Shown here piece after piece: positions 30,308 to 40,740 of a DNA stretch of 63,582 nucleotides. Within the stretch, counting starts at the first letter, position 1, and each line of letters starts with the position of its first letter. This stretch comes from Bryobacteraceae bacterium. Lineage in GTDB: Bacteria; Acidobacteriota; Terriglobia; Bryobacterales; Bryobacteraceae. The stretch spans positions 1 to 63,582 of the forward strand of contig JAICLJ010000006.1 in NCBI GenBank assembly GCA_025927575.1. Reading direction: 5' to 3'. The notes beneath the pieces are model-generated. The model searched no databases. It was not told the DNA's origin and was given only the letters and a program-made list of their open reading frames with translations. The position numbers and the translations under genes are program-made.

Positions 30308-32320
30308 TCAGCTATTGATTAAAACCATCGGAGCGGTAATTTTTATCGTCGCCGGGCTCATCTCTATGGAGCTGGCGCCGCAACTCAACTTCACGGACAT
30401 GGTCCCATTGATGTTCACCTGCATGGCATCGGTTTCATTTGTGCCCATCGGCGATTTCGTGGTCACGCCGCCCATGCTGACGGTCGTCGTGCGATCACCC
30501 ATGCTGATGGTCAGCGAATCGCTGCCTTGAGAAATCGTCACACTGCGATTGCCCGATTGTACCGTGACGGTCTCGTTCTGATGAATGGTCGCGCTCCGGT
30601 TGCCTTGCTGGACCGTAAGGGTGTGATCGCCGGTTTCAACAGTCTCGGCGTCGTTGACGTGAATGGTGGTCGTGCGATCGTTGCCAACTTTTCGAGTCTC
30701 ATCGTGTTCGATCACCGAATTCATATCTTTTTCGGCTTGCAGAAAGATTTCTTCTGAACCTTTCTTGTCTTCAAACCTGAGCATGTTGTAGTTCGCCGCG
30801 CCGCCCTTCATGCTGCTGCGGGTAAGCAACCCACTCTGCGTTTTATTATCGGGCAGCGTGAATACCGGCATATTGTCCTTGTTATAGACGCTGCCCGTCA
30901 CGATGGGGCAGTCCGGATCGCCATGCAGAAAGCTGATAACAACTTCATCGCCGACACGCGGAATCCACTGATGACCCCACGCCCGGCCGGCCCAGCCTTG
31001 CACGACCCGAACCCAGCAGGCGTATTTAGCTTCCCGATCCCAATGAAAACGGACCCGGACCCGGCCGTACTTATCCGGCCAAATCTCTTCAGTGTTGCCG
31101 GATGCGGTCTCATCGATGACGAATGCTGTATCGAGGCCCACGGCCAGCGGCTTCGGATTCAGCATTGGCGGAACGTAGGGAACCGCGGATTTAATACACC
31201 GAAAGCTGTTCTCGTAGGACGCCCCAAGCTTTTCACGATTCTGATAATCGGGCTGCTGGATCGCGTTGTGGGACGCCTCCGTCAGAAGATAGGAGCCCGC
31301 CGCTTCCCCGCCCTGCACCGTGATCTTGTACCCGGTCGAAAACGCCCGGCACCGCGACGAGCCGTTGAACACGAGCTGACTCGTCTCGGGAGCCTGAATG
31401 CGGTGGCGGTCGAGTTTCTCTCCTTCCGGCCGTACATCTCCGAGGCGCGCCGCGGGCTTGTTGAATTGTTTCGCGTAGTTGCCAGGATAGTCGTACAACT
31501 CGAACTGCTTGCCTTCATCGGCCACTCCGGGGGATTGTTCCGTAACCTCCATGAAGTTGTGAGGCATTTCATGATGGAAATCCCGCATAGTGTGCTTTCC
31601 TGCGTGGATCTGCTCAGCGATGCTCCACGTGCGAATGGTGTCAGCGGCAGTGTCCTGACCCTGGGAAGGAGCATACACGAATGTCGCTTGCTCGGGAAGC
31701 GCTTTATAGCCGCTGGGTGAATCGCATAGCACCATCACGTGTTTGCCATTCGAATGCTCGAAGAAGTAGAAGATGCCTTCGTGCTCCATCAGCCGGCTGA
31801 TGAACGCGAAGTCCGTTTCGCGGTATTGAACGCAGTAGTCCCAAACTGTGTAGGTTTTCGTTAGATTCATCTGGAGATAGGCGCTGTAACCCATTTCCTC
31901 GACGACCTGCTTGATGATATCGGGAACGGATTTGTCCTGGAAAATCCGGCAATTCGCTCCGTAGTTCAGAAAGGAAAACCAGGGAACGATCGCCGCCGTG
32001 TAATAGGCGAAGTTATCGTCCTGGCTGTCTTTGCTGAAGCGTTCGCAAAAACCGCAAATATAGCGCTCGCCGGCATCCGCTCCCGAACCTGGCTCACTCA
32101 GCTTGATGCGGACAGTGAAAGCCTTTCCCACAAGGTCATGCTGTTTGACCTGCGCGGGTTTATTGCTTTGCACGTCCGCCACCATTTTGACGGTGTAGCG
32201 AAATGGCTGCGAGATGCTTTCGGAGCCGGCAAAGCTGGAAATCAATAAGACATCCTGACCGGCAGGCGTATAGACAGCCAGAAGCCGGTTTTCTTGTGTA
32301 ATCTGTTCCGCCATGGGCAT
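30308..32320 (-). CDS. vgrG: type VI secretion spike protein VgrG (TssI)
   Basis: 670 aa; ATG at 32320 or, with better GAGGA spacing, ATG 32314. It forms the trimeric spike at the tip of the Hcp tube. The gp27-like region is at about 10-380 (LISSFAGSESISQPFRYTV, YRETDFAFISRLMEHEGIFYFFEH), the gp5 OB fold at about 400-480 (DKYGRVRVRFHWDRE, WAGRAWGHQWIPRVGDEVVISFLHGDPDCPIVTG), and a needle of valine/threonine repeats follows (about 560-640; TVQQGNRSATIHQN, SVTISQGSDSLTISMG). No C-terminal effector domain is evident. Last gene of the T6SS operon. Confidence 0.95.
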   Translation of the reverse strand: MPMAEQITQENRLLAVYTPAGQDVLLISSFAGSESISQPFRYTVKMVADVQSNKPAQVKQHDLVGKAFTVRIKLSEPGSGADAGERYICGFCERFSKDSQDDNFAYYTAAIVPWFSFLNYGANCRIFQDKSVPDIIKQVVEEMGYSAYLQMNLTKTYTVWDYCVQYRETDFAFISRLMEHEGIFYFFEHSNGKHVMVLCDSPSGYKALPEQATFVYAPSQGQDTAADTIRTWSIAEQIHAGKHTMRDFHHEMPHNFMEVTEQSPGVADEGKQFELYDYPGNYAKQFNKPAARLGDVRPEGEKLDRHRIQAPETSQLVFNGSSRCRAFSTGYKITVQGGEAAGSYLLTEASHNAIQQPDYQNREKLGASYENSFRCIKSAVPYVPPMLNPKPLAVGLDTAFVIDETASGNTEEIWPDKYGRVRVRFHWDREAKYACWVRVVQGWAGRAWGHQWIPRVGDEVVISFLHGDPDCPIVTGSVYNKDNMPVFTLPDNKTQSGLLTRSSMKGGAANYNMLRFEDKKGSEEIFLQAEKDMNSVIEHDETRKVGNDRTTTIHVNDAETVETGDHTLTVQQGNRSATIHQNETVTVQSGNRSVTISQGSDSLTISMGDRTTTVSMGGVTTKSPMGTNETDAMQVNINGTMSVKLSCGASSIEMSPATIKITAPMVLINS

Positions 32321-32463
32321 CTTCCTCGCTGGGTCCTGTCAAAAACATGCGCGCAATGCCTAACCTGGTAAGGCCGTAACACTGCGCGCACGGAAACTAA
32401 ACGAGGAGAGGATCCCGAGAGTATCGATCCTCCCTCCAAAATCTATGCAGGCGTGCTGCCAAA

Positions 32464-35157
32464 TCACGCGATGGAATACTGAAACGCTCCGTCAGGCGCC
32501 ATGCCAACCTCGACGGATCTTAATCGTTGGCCTTCCACCAGACTTGCCAGAAGCTGGCGGGAAATATCGGGCAGCAGAGTATTGGTCAGGATATTGTCGA
32601 CATTGCGCGCGCCGCTTTCCACTTCCGTGCATCGCCTCGCGACTTCGTCGATAACGGATTCCTGATAATGGAGTGTGATTTTGTGGTTCTCCAGCATGCG
32701 TCGCTTGATCCTGTCTAACTTAAGCCGGATGATTCGCTTCAGGTTCTCATCGCGAATCGGATAGTAGGGGATGACGACCATACGGCCGAGAAATGCCGGC
32801 TTGAACATCTTGTTCAGTTCCGGTTTGATTGTTCGGACAATGCCATCGGGTGTAGGCGTGGTTTCCGGGTCGGCGCAGAGTTTCATTAGCTGATCGGTAC
32901 AGGCGTTGGTGGTTAACAGGATAATCGTATTCTTAAAATCGATCTCCCGGCCCTCGCCATCTTCCATCAAGCCCTTATCGAAGACCTGGTAAAAAAGTTC
33001 CAGTACGTCCGGATGCGCCTTTTCGACTTCGTCCAGCAAGACCACTGAATAGGGCCTGCGGCGGACGGCTTCGGTGAGCACCCCGCCTTCGCCGTAGCCG
33101 ACGTACCCCGGAGGCGAACCCTTCAGAGTGGAGACCGTGTGCGCTTCCTGGAACTCCGACATGTTGATTGTGATGAGATTGTGCTCGCCGCCATAGATTA
33201 AATCGGAAAGTGTCAGGGCGGTTTCGGTTTTGCCCACGCCGCTGGGTCCGACCAGCATGAATACGCCGACGGGCTTGCCCGGATCATCCAGGCTGGCGCG
33301 GCCGGTGCGGATGCGCTGTGCGATGAGGCCCATGGCATGATCCTGACCGATCACACGCTTTTCGAGGACTTTCTCGAGTTCAAGGACCATAGCGATCTGG
33401 TCCTTCACCATCTTGCCGACCGGTATGCCGGTCCAGCCCGAGATCACTTCGCCGATGATCTGCTGGTCGACCGTCACGCGCATCAGCGATGTTTCACCTT
33501 GAGCCGTTTCGAGTTCGGCCACGAGATTCGCCAGTTCCGAGCGCAATGCCTCAGGATCGGCCGCCGTGGCCGGTTCCGCGGCGCCCGCGCCTGCTCGTAC
33601 CGCGGCGGCCTGCGCGCCGGGGACCATGGCTTCGAGTTGGGTTCGAAGTTCGCGGATTCGCCCAACGAGACCTTTGACCTTCTCCCATTTCTCTTTCATC
33701 AAGGCGAGCTGCGCCTCGAGAGCGGCTTTCTTCGCTACGATTTCCTGCAGGCGCTCGCTATGATCGTGACCGACCGCGAGTTCACGCTGGAGCACACGTT
33801 CCTGGACCGCAAGATCGTCGATTTGGCGAATGGTGTCCTCGATGGGGCCGGGCGTGGCATTCTGTCCAAGCGAAAGCCGGGCGCAGGCGGTGTCGAGCAC
33901 GCTGACAGCTTTATCGGGCAACTGCCGACCAGCGAGATAGCGGTGCGAAAGCACTACGGCCGCGTTCACAGCTTCATCGAGGATACGGACGTTGTGATGC
34001 TTTTCAAGGGCGCTGACGATGCCGCGCATCATAACGAGGCACTGACTCTCGGTCGGCTCCTCTACTTTAACGACTTGAAAGCGCCGGGCGAGCGCGGGGT
34101 CTTTTTCAAAATACTTTTTGTATTCGGACCAGGTCGTCGCCGCGATGGTTCGCAGATCCCCTCGCGCCAGGGCGGGTTTCAACAGATTCGCGGCATCGTT
34201 CTGGCCAGCCTGCCCGCCGGCGCCGATCATGGTATGCGCTTCGTCGATGAAGAGAATGATCGGGATCGGCGACCGCTTGACTTCCTCGATGAGCCCCTTT
34301 AGCCGATTCTCAAATTCGCCTTTTATGCCAGCCCCCGCCTGAAGCAGCGCCAGGTCCAGCGTTCGGACAACGACATTTCGCAGAGGCGGCGGGACATCGC
34401 CCTGCGCCACTCGCAGTGCAAAGCCTTCGACAACGGCCGTTTTGCCGACACCAGCCTCACCCGTCAAAATCGGATTGTTTTGCCGCCGCCGCATCAGGAT
34501 GTCGACAATCTGGCGAATCTCCGAATCTCGCCCGAGCACTTGATCGATTTTCCCGAGTTTGGCATTTTCCGTGAGATTCACCGTGAATTGATCGAGGTTG
34601 GGAGTCTTGCCGCCGGCGGCTTGGGCGCCGGGAGATCCAGCAGCAGCGCCCGGCGTGGCCGCTGCCGTAGCCGTCTGAGAGTCCTCGCGCGATCCACTTA
34701 CGATGGCGGAAAATTCGCGCTTCAGCGTTTCTGGCTGGATCATGAGCAACTCGCGGCTAAAGTCGCGCGCAATGCGAACCAATTCCTCATCAGTCAGCAG
34801 CGCGACCATCGCAAAGCCGCTGCGAATCTGGCCGGCGCTGTAGTCGACTGAGCCGATAGTCCATGCAGTGGTCAACATCTTGACCAACGAAGGACTAAGC
34901 ACCGGGTTTCGGGCATTCCCGGTTTTCAGTTTGTCGAGGCTGCGCGTAAGCTCGCCCGTGAATCGTGATTTATCCACACCGAAATGCTGGATGATCCGCA
35001 ACAGATCGCTGTCCTGCCCATCCAGCAGCTTCAGCAGAAAATGCTCGATTTCGATGTCGTAATGAGTACGCGAGAGGCAGAGCCCGGCAGCGCCCTCAAG
35101 CGCAATACGAGTGGTTTCATTCAACTTGCCGATCAGCGACTTCAGGTTGACAGTCAT
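32464..35157 (-). CDS. clpV: type VI secretion ATPase ClpV (TssH)
   Basis: 897 aa, full length. It disassembles the contracted TssB/TssC sheath. N-domain at about 1-150, first AAA+ with Walker [10 protein letters not shown] near 235 and Walker [17 protein letters not shown], coiled-coil middle domain at about 420-540, and second AAA+ with GPSGVGKTE near 638, [14 protein letters not shown] and the pore loop [13 protein letters not shown]. In the middle domain an Ala-rich insert ([17 protein letters not shown]) is unusual but harmless-looking. 21 nt after tssG. Confidence 0.96.
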   Translation of the reverse strand: MTVNLKSLIGKLNETTRIALEGAAGLCLSRTHYDIEIEHFLLKLLDGQDSDLLRIIQHFGVDKSRFTGELTRSLDKLKTGNARNPVLSPSLVKMLTTAWTIGSVDYSAGQIRSGFAMVALLTDEELVRIARDFSRELLMIQPETLKREFSAIVSGSREDSQTATAAATPGAAAGSPGAQAAGGKTPNLDQFTVNLTENAKLGKIDQVLGRDSEIRQIVDILMRRRQNNPILTGEAGVGKTAVVEGFALRVAQGDVPPPLRNVVVRTLDLALLQAGAGIKGEFENRLKGLIEEVKRSPIPIILFIDEAHTMIGAGGQAGQNDAANLLKPALARGDLRTIAATTWSEYKKYFEKDPALARRFQVVKVEEPTESQCLVMMRGIVSALEKHHNVRILDEAVNAAVVLSHRYLAGRQLPDKAVSVLDTACARLSLGQNATPGPIEDTIRQIDDLAVQERVLQRELAVGHDHSERLQEIVAKKAALEAQLALMKEKWEKVKGLVGRIRELRTQLEAMVPGAQAAAVRAGAGAAEPATAADPEALRSELANLVAELETAQGETSLMRVTVDQQIIGEVISGWTGIPVGKMVKDQIAMVLELEKVLEKRVIGQDHAMGLIAQRIRTGRASLDDPGKPVGVFMLVGPSGVGKTETALTLSDLIYGGEHNLITINMSEFQEAHTVSTLKGSPPGYVGYGEGGVLTEAVRRRPYSVVLLDEVEKAHPDVLELFYQVFDKGLMEDGEGREIDFKNTIILLTTNACTDQLMKLCADPETTPTPDGIVRTIKPELNKMFKPAFLGRMVVIPYYPIRDENLKRIIRLKLDRIKRRMLENHKITLHYQESVIDEVARRCTEVESGARNVDNILTNTLLPDISRQLLASLVEGQRLRSVEVGMAPDGAFQYSIA

Positions 35158-35178
35158 CGATAGTCTCCTTCGAGAAAA

Positions 35179-36177
35179 CTACAATTGCAGAACAGTTTCG
35201 CTTGGATTGCGATCAGCCGGTTTCGTTTTACTCCAGCTCAGCCATCCCAGCTGCGGAGAAGCCTCGCCCTTTGTGCCCAACTCACAAGCGGGAACGTCTT
35301 CGCGGCGCAGAACCAATTGCATTTCAAAGTCCAGCTCGTCGCCGGCGAACAGGCGCACCATGGTTCGAAGCGTGCCGAAGGCCGTCCCGGAAGGAAGGAA
35401 GTCGAGGTATTGGCGAAGCGTCAGCGGACCTAAAATAAGTCGCACACGGGCCTGCGGATCCCAAACTTCATCGCCTACTACGGCGCCAAATCCCACCTGC
35501 TGCGATTCCAATTCCGTATCGTCGAGCTGGCATTGAGCATTACCGGAAAGGCGATACCAGGCCCCGAGGAATTGCTCGACTCGTACATCCACCCCAAAAT
35601 AATCCGCAAGCATTTGCTCAAGCGCAGTAGCGGAACGAGGCTGTTGCGCGAGAAGGCCGGCGTAATAAAGCAGCGACGTGTCGGGAATTTCCTGACGGCC
35701 GCGCAACCCGTTCGTGCCGAGCCCGATCACATCGAATAGATATTGCGAGAACCGGTCGTCATCACCCTGCTCAAATCCAACAAGATAGCGGTATTTCTGC
35801 CATGCCCGGTAGAAGAGCGACAGCAGACGGTGATGAAAGATATCGAGGAAATCGCGAAGCGTGTGATCACGCGCCTGAACGCGGCCCGCAACCAACTCTG
35901 TGTAGTAGATTGGCAAAACACCGAGAGGGCCGATCAGTCCGAGAAAATTGACGCGCATGAGCGGCGGCCGATCCGGCACTACTTCGAGCGACTGAATTTC
36001 GCTTGCCGGGAACGCTAGCGACGGATTCGCGCCGAATCGCAGGACTTCATTGCGGGGAAGCTGGAAGAAACCGACGCCGCTGCGTTCCTTATAGAAGGCT
36101 TGCATGAGGCGGACCGCCTGCACGAATTCAAAGGAGGACGGCGCGGCGAAGAGACGTTCTTCGACCGTGCGCCGCAT
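35179..36177 (-). CDS. tssG: type VI secretion baseplate subunit TssG
   Basis: 332 aa from ATG 36177 (MRRTVEERLFAAPSSFEFVQAVRLMQ), which overlaps the tssF stop by 1 nt as TGATG; a frame-open Met12 codons upstream (36213) would overlap by 37 nt. The sequence PRNEVLRFGANPSLAFPASEIQ, MRVNFLGLIGPLGVLPIYYTELV and LRDFLDIFHHRLLSLFYRAWQKYR are TssG (VasB/ImpH) signatures. Part of the baseplate wedge with TssE, TssF and TssK. Confidence 0.93.
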   Translation of the reverse strand: MRRTVEERLFAAPSSFEFVQAVRLMQAFYKERSGVGFFQLPRNEVLRFGANPSLAFPASEIQSLEVVPDRPPLMRVNFLGLIGPLGVLPIYYTELVAGRVQARDHTLRDFLDIFHHRLLSLFYRAWQKYRYLVGFEQGDDDRFSQYLFDVIGLGTNGLRGRQEIPDTSLLYYAGLLAQQPRSATALEQMLADYFGVDVRVEQFLGAWYRLSGNAQCQLDDTELESQQVGFGAVVGDEVWDPQARVRLILGPLTLRQYLDFLPSGTAFGTLRTMVRLFAGDELDFEMQLVLRREDVPACELGTKGEASPQLGWLSWSKTKPADRNPSETVLQL

Positions 36178-38015
36178 CAGAGCAGTATTCGCTCTCCGGC
36201 TCGGGGGCGCCATTCGCGAAGAACCTCCTTTCGCTGTTTCGTGCGAACGACCAACTGGCTGAAGCTGTTCAAAGAAGCATACAACCCGAGAAAGCGCTCG
36301 ATCAGCGAGGCGAAAAGGAATACGCCGCCGCCCGCAAATGGCTCTTCGTCGAGTTCCATCTCGACCCGGATTCCGCGCGCGAAGCTGACGCCCTGGCCGG
36401 AGATCACCCTATCGACATGGCGATGACTTTTTAGCGAAGTAATGCCCGCGATTTGATGCTCATGAGAGGTGGAATCGGAATAGTTGTACAGTCGTAGAAT
36501 TTCCTGTAACGCTCCCTTCCCCTCCTCGACGAGCGACAGATAATTCAGCGAGAGATGAGAGATAAGACGCCAGTGAAGTCCGGCCCGCAAAGGCGGCCGC
36601 ACCGTCACTGTCGGCTTGCGTATCGTGACGACCCTCTTGACCACGGACGCGCCTTCCACAATGAAATCGCCGGCGTCACTACCGAACGGCAAACGGGAAG
36701 GCAAATCGCGGTTTGTACAGATACACCGCACGGTCAAAGTATCGGCGCCGAGGCGCGTCGATTCGCCGCTAGTGTCCAACAGAGAGAGGAAAACATCAGT
36801 GCCCGAATCGTGCTGGCGAAGCGATGGACGCCGTCTCGCGTGCCAGTAGGCCTGGGCCTTGCCTTCTGACCGGCCGTGATGGCTGGAATAAAACGGCTCG
36901 TAGTAGGTGATCTCTTGCCGGTCCGGGCTCGACGTGAGCACCTGATCGATTGAAAATACTTCCAGCGCATTCGGGCGGCGGAAGTCGGGTGCGACCGGAT
37001 ATTCGAAACGCGTATGCTCCAGCAGGATGGGTTCGGCGGTGTGCGGAAACAAATTGACGATCGGCGTGCAGCCCAGCTTGAACGTGTTTGCCGTAACGTT
37101 CAATTCCAGGGTCTGCTGCCGGTCGCTCCGTTCAAATGGCGAAATCAGGAAAATAACTTCGACGCGGTCTTCGAAATCGCCAGCTGATAGACATTGCAAA
37201 TTGTTCAACTCGGCAAAGAGGAATTTTTCGGGAAACGCGAAATACTCCTGCAACAAGCGGTAGCCGGTGAAGGAGCGGCGGGGATAAGGGAGCAGCGCTT
37301 CCTCGTTCGTGAAGCCCATGGGGCGCAGCGAGTTCAGAGGCAGCGCAGTCGGGCGCTGCTCCGGCTTTTTGGGGTTGCGCAACAGAATGCGGGCGCAATT
37401 ATTAAACAGCAACTCGTGGAGCGTGTAGATGACGTTGCTATCCCCGTTCAGGTAAAACTGCAGCGACTTGATCTCGAGATTTGAGAACTGGGCCTCAGCC
37501 TCGCAAGCGAGTTCGATGCTGCAAGCCGCCATCACGCCTGGGGCTTTTAAGGGAGGACTCAGCCGTTCGGGTGAACGCCACCGCGCTTCGCGCACTTCGA
37601 TCGGCCAAAGAGTTGTCTTGTAGCACGTATGGAACTTGCAGGGAACGCCATCGACAGGCCTGGAATACAGCAGCGTCTCACGGGGGATGGTGACGCCGGT
37701 CGAGAGCTTTCCCTGCTCCGGATCGATGTCCAACTGGACGACGGACATGGAAGGAATCGGGCGGAGGAAATGTGGGTAAAGCACTTCGATCAGCGACTCG
37801 GTGATCTCCGGAAATTCGTCGTCGATTTTCAGGTGCAGGCGCGCGGTGAGAAAGGCGAACGCCTCCAGCATACGCTCGACGTGAGGATCTTCGCAGCGAT
37901 TCGGTTCCAGCACGAGACGATCGGCGATCTTCGGGTATTTGCTCGCAAACTCCGCGCCCATTTGGCGTAGAAAGCTGAGCTCGTCCTCGTAATACCGTTT
38001 CAGATCTTCGCGCAT
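36177..38015 (-). CDS. tssF: type VI secretion baseplate subunit TssF
   Basis: 612 aa, standard length for TssF (VasA/ImpG). MREDLKRYYEDELSFLRQMGAEFASKYPKIADRL is the usual opening, then VERMLEAFAFLTARLHLKIDDEFPEITESLIEVLYPHFLRPIPSMSVVQ pattern, and RLLQEYFAFPEKFLF in the middle. The C-terminus GEPFAGGGVFLFASLIERFLGLYASLNSF-like segment is typical too. It forms the baseplate wedge with TssG. Gap to tssE is 3 nt. Confidence 0.95.
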   Translation of the reverse strand: MREDLKRYYEDELSFLRQMGAEFASKYPKIADRLVLEPNRCEDPHVERMLEAFAFLTARLHLKIDDEFPEITESLIEVLYPHFLRPIPSMSVVQLDIDPEQGKLSTGVTIPRETLLYSRPVDGVPCKFHTCYKTTLWPIEVREARWRSPERLSPPLKAPGVMAACSIELACEAEAQFSNLEIKSLQFYLNGDSNVIYTLHELLFNNCARILLRNPKKPEQRPTALPLNSLRPMGFTNEEALLPYPRRSFTGYRLLQEYFAFPEKFLFAELNNLQCLSAGDFEDRVEVIFLISPFERSDRQQTLELNVTANTFKLGCTPIVNLFPHTAEPILLEHTRFEYPVAPDFRRPNALEVFSIDQVLTSSPDRQEITYYEPFYSSHHGRSEGKAQAYWHARRRPSLRQHDSGTDVFLSLLDTSGESTRLGADTLTVRCICTNRDLPSRLPFGSDAGDFIVEGASVVKRVVTIRKPTVTVRPPLRAGLHWRLISHLSLNYLSLVEEGKGALQEILRLYNYSDSTSHEHQIAGITSLKSHRHVDRVISGQGVSFARGIRVEMELDEEPFAGGGVFLFASLIERFLGLYASLNSFSQLVVRTKQRKEVLREWRPRAGERILL

Positions 38016-38018
38016 TGA

Positions 38019-38504
38019 TTAGCCCTGCACCTTGTACTCGCCGTTGGCCACATCCAGCAGCGTATCGAAGCTGACGTGCTCAGGCGAGGGATCGACGAGC
38101 AGCATGCCTTCCACCGTGAAACGGAGCCGTGGCGATTTATCGTCGGCCGCCGAGTTGAGAATCACGTGGACGTTCGCCAGGCGGGGCTCAAATGCGGTCA
38201 ACGCACCCTCCACGGCGCGCATAAGGCGGGCGCGCCCGTCGACGCTCATCAAGTTGCCCGATGTGATGTCGGGCAGGCCATAGTTGTAGACGGAGCGGAG
38301 CAGTTCCGGGCAATCTTCGGGAACGGGATCGACGGGCTGGCGGGAATTCAAAAGCCATTCGAGATCGCGCCGGAGAGCGGCCTTCAATTTAGCTAACGAT
38401 TTAGAGCGCTGCAACGGCGCTTCGGCCGACTCTTTCGGCTCTTCGTCTATCAGCCGGTCGAGAACGGAAAGTGTAACCGGCCCGTCGCCTTGGTCCTTTG
38501 CCAT
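38019..38504 (-). CDS. tssE: type VI secretion baseplate subunit TssE (gp25-like)
   Basis: 161 aa from ATG 38504 (MAKDQGDGPVTLSVLDRLIDEEP). The gp25/lysozyme-like fold: LKAALRRDLEWLLNSRQPVDPVPEDCPEL, VYNYGLPDITSGN, then ARLMRAVEGALTAFEPRL. The frame stays open back to 38816, but that part lies antiparallel to nothing coding, overlaps the end of tssA and runs through an inverted AGACAGGAG repeat, so it is not protein. No clear Shine-Dalgarno; translation may rely on the leader hairpin region. Confidence 0.9.
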   Translation of the reverse strand: MAKDQGDGPVTLSVLDRLIDEEPKESAEAPLQRSKSLAKLKAALRRDLEWLLNSRQPVDPVPEDCPELLRSVYNYGLPDITSGNLMSVDGRARLMRAVEGALTAFEPRLANVHVILNSAADDKSPRLRFTVEGMLLVDPSPEHVSFDTLLDVANGEYKVQG

Positions 38505-38511
38505 TGGTCTA

Positions 38512-38601
38512 AGACAGAATACAGGAGACAGGAGACGGAAGACAGGAGCCGAGACCCTCATTCTATTCATCCTTCCGTCTTCTGTCTCTTGTCTGCTGTC
38601 T
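38512..38601. repeat. imperfect inverted repeat of AGACAGGAG units between tssA and tssE
   Basis: Arms at 38512-38541 and 38572-38601 pair at 26 of 30 positions, with a 30-nt loop. Each arm is made of AGACAG and GGAGACGGAAG words, the same words as at 23922-23990. It lies between two T6SS genes, so the operon mRNA would form a long hairpin there. Confidence 0.75.
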
Positions 38602-38605
38602 TCTC

Positions 38606-39991
38606 CTACGAAATAAATTTCTCCTGACGCAGCCAATTCAGCGTTTCCGGATTCGCGGCGCCGGTATCGTCGTTCAATATGGAAGTCGGCAATTGCGGGA
38701 AATCGGCGAGAAGCGTCTTTAATTCGGAGCGAATCGCTTTTGAGGCCTCCTGGTAGCCAAGCCCTTCGCAAGCGAGAATCGAGTAGCGCTGCAAGTCGAG
38801 CCAGCCGCGGCCGCATCCGCTCGCCATGATGGTTTCAGCGGTTTCGAGCAGTCGCTTCCAATCCTTCTGATTAGCGTACTGGCGAATCATTCTGCGAACA
38901 TCGCCCGCGGGCGCTTCGAGCAAAGAATCGAGGTGATCGTTTGTGGCGCGCAGTTCGCCCCAGCGTAAGGCGCGAACGATGAGATAGGAAACCGGGCTCG
39001 CCGGCGCTGCGCGGCGCAGGAACTGGGCTGCTGCGAGAACGTGCATGGCAGCATCGGCGCCACTGGCGATCTGGCCGAAAGAAAAGTCTGCAAAATCCGG
39101 AAGCGGGGCAAAGGTGGAAGGCTGCGCGACAGGGATGGCAACCGCTTTATCCGACCCACCTGCAACGTGAGAATCCGGAAGATCCGGTGGAGCTTCAACG
39201 GGATCGGGATCGGCTTCAAGCTTCTTGTGCAGAAGACTGTGAACGTCGGTCGCAACGTCGTCGAGGACGCCCCTTAAAGGCGACAGATTGGGGGAGTCCG
39301 CGCCGAACCGCTCGTCGCAGAACCGATTCAACTCGGCAAGTACCGCAGCCGCTTCTCCGCAATCGGTTTCCAAATGACGATAAAACGCCTTGGAAGTGGC
39401 GGCAAACTGCTTGTCGAATTCTTCTGGAGACAGTTTCCCTTCTTTGATCGCAGCGGCCCGCGCCTTGGTCCGAGCGTCGTTGCCGCGCACCGCATCTTCA
39501 TAGCCCATGGCGCGCGCATCTTTGTAAGCAAGCCAAGTGACGCCGTTCTCCGTAAGCGGAACGCTCTTCAGCAGGAGAATCGGCGAGGGCGCGGTGGCCG
39601 CGCTGCCCAACCATTCAAGCGGAGTGGCTCTCAATCCGAGGTCCCCCTCTTCAACGTCGGGATGGAGACCGTCCCAGAAGGTCGTCATAAGAGCGGTAAG
39701 AAGTTTCAGGCCCGCAGTCAGACCAGGAATTCGATCGCGGCCGATCCAGGCTTCGGTGAGCCAGGCGGCCAACCACAAATCTTTGGTTTTGGTTCGGAGC
39801 GCTTCTTCGGAAAGCTTGATGACGGTCCTGAAGTCGGATGCCTTCAGCTCGCGTTCCCACTGCCCCATTGGGCCTGCGTCGTCCTGCCGCCTTGCTTCTC
39901 TGATTTTGTCGAAAACGGGCGAGTAGTAAAGATTTTCGCCGCATGGATTAGCGCCGGCTACCGGTTCGAGAAACCCGTCGATCTCAATCAT
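38606..39991 (-). CDS. tssA: type VI secretion protein TssA
   Basis: 461 aa. The N-terminal ImpA_N domain (about 1-130) reads FLEPVAGANPCGENLYYSPVFDKIREARRQDD, and WPDV-like ATFWDGLHPD with a following LE/LWLAAWLTEAW. The C-terminal ~150 residues (ADAAMHVLAAAQFLRRAAPASPVSYLIVRALRWGEL, WKRLLETAETIMASGCGRGWLDLQRYSILACEGLG) resemble the VasJ-type TssA end. It helps baseplate recruitment and sheath assembly. 6 nt after tagJ, probably coupled. Confidence 0.92.
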   Translation of the reverse strand: MIEIDGFLEPVAGANPCGENLYYSPVFDKIREARRQDDAGPMGQWERELKASDFRTVIKLSEEALRTKTKDLWLAAWLTEAWIGRDRIPGLTAGLKLLTALMTTFWDGLHPDVEEGDLGLRATPLEWLGSAATAPSPILLLKSVPLTENGVTWLAYKDARAMGYEDAVRGNDARTKARAAAIKEGKLSPEEFDKQFAATSKAFYRHLETDCGEAAAVLAELNRFCDERFGADSPNLSPLRGVLDDVATDVHSLLHKKLEADPDPVEAPPDLPDSHVAGGSDKAVAIPVAQPSTFAPLPDFADFSFGQIASGADAAMHVLAAAQFLRRAAPASPVSYLIVRALRWGELRATNDHLDSLLEAPAGDVRRMIRQYANQKDWKRLLETAETIMASGCGRGWLDLQRYSILACEGLGYQEASKAIRSELKTLLADFPQLPTSILNDDTGAANPETLNWLRQEKFIS

Positions 39992-39997
39992 TCTTCC

Positions 39998-40720
39998 CTA
40001 AGCTGGCACGGCATTTTCGGCATAGATTTCAAGTTGCCGCACTTCAAGAAACGGAAACTCCTCCCCGTCCACTAAGAGCATTTTCTGGCCGAACGGAGCG
40101 ATTTCGCCACTCTCGTCCTCGCACCATTCGGTTGTCCGGCCCAGCCGCACAATCTCGTCCGGATGCTGCGACGAAAGTGGAGACATTGCCGGCAGCAACA
40201 CTTCACCCAGGTCGCGGGACCGAAAGGTAGGTCCGGTCTGAAGTTTCGCGGGAGCCCAAAGAAGGTCCCGCAGACGCTTGGGTGGCTCAATTTCTATGCC
40301 CGCGATGTCGCGGAACGAAATCCACATATAGTCGCCGGCGGCGAACACTTCCAGTTTCGATCCAAGCCGGGAATCCGCATCGGCAATGCTCGTAAATTCC
40401 CGGCCGTTCAATTTACCGCGGATTTGGTCGGTTGTCCCGCCGGCCGCGGGGTAGCTCTTCTTTTCAAACATGTCCCGCCGCGTACGCGCAGCGTTGAGCG
40501 CGCCACGGTAGAGAAGGGTTCCGATGATGCTGTCTTTCTTACCGCTCTGCTCCAGAAGATCGAGCTGCTTTTCGGCGCGATCGAATTCACCTGCAAAACA
40601 GAGCAGCTCAAACAGGAACGTCCGACTTTTCAGGTCGGAGGGATTGTCCCGGAGTGTTGCACTGAGGGCCGAGATTGCCTCTGTGAGCTTCCCGGCCCGG
40701 TACAGTTGCTGCGCATCCAT
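39998..40720 (-). CDS. tagJ: type VI secretion accessory protein TagJ (ImpE)
   Basis: 240 aa. AQQLYRAGKLTEAISALSATLRDNPSDLKSRTFLFELLCFAGEFDRAEKQLDLL is a TPR-like opening, and the C-terminal domain has IWISFRDIAGIEIEPPKRLRDLLWAPA-like and GEVLLPAMSPLSSQH segments typical of ImpE/TagJ. In P. aeruginosa H1-T6SS, TagJ binds the TssB N-terminus and aids ClpV sheath recycling. Located between hcp and tssA as in other T6SS loci with it. Confidence 0.9.
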   Translation of the reverse strand: MDAQQLYRAGKLTEAISALSATLRDNPSDLKSRTFLFELLCFAGEFDRAEKQLDLLEQSGKKDSIIGTLLYRGALNAARTRRDMFEKKSYPAAGGTTDQIRGKLNGREFTSIADADSRLGSKLEVFAAGDYMWISFRDIAGIEIEPPKRLRDLLWAPAKLQTGPTFRSRDLGEVLLPAMSPLSSQHPDEIVRLGRTTEWCEDESGEIAPFGQKMLLVDGEEFPFLEVRQLEIYAENAVPA

Positions 40721-40740
40721 GATTGAGAGCTATCGTACGA

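Noticed and set aside
30923-31720. 265-codon plus-strand frame inside vgrG
   Set aside because: Antisense to vgrG, no start signal.
33337-34302. 321-codon plus-strand frame inside clpV
   Set aside because: Antisense to the conserved AAA+ domains of clpV.
38505-38816. Frame-open N-terminal extension of tssE
   Set aside because: Runs through the inverted repeat and the end of tssA; family proteins begin at the ATG 38504.
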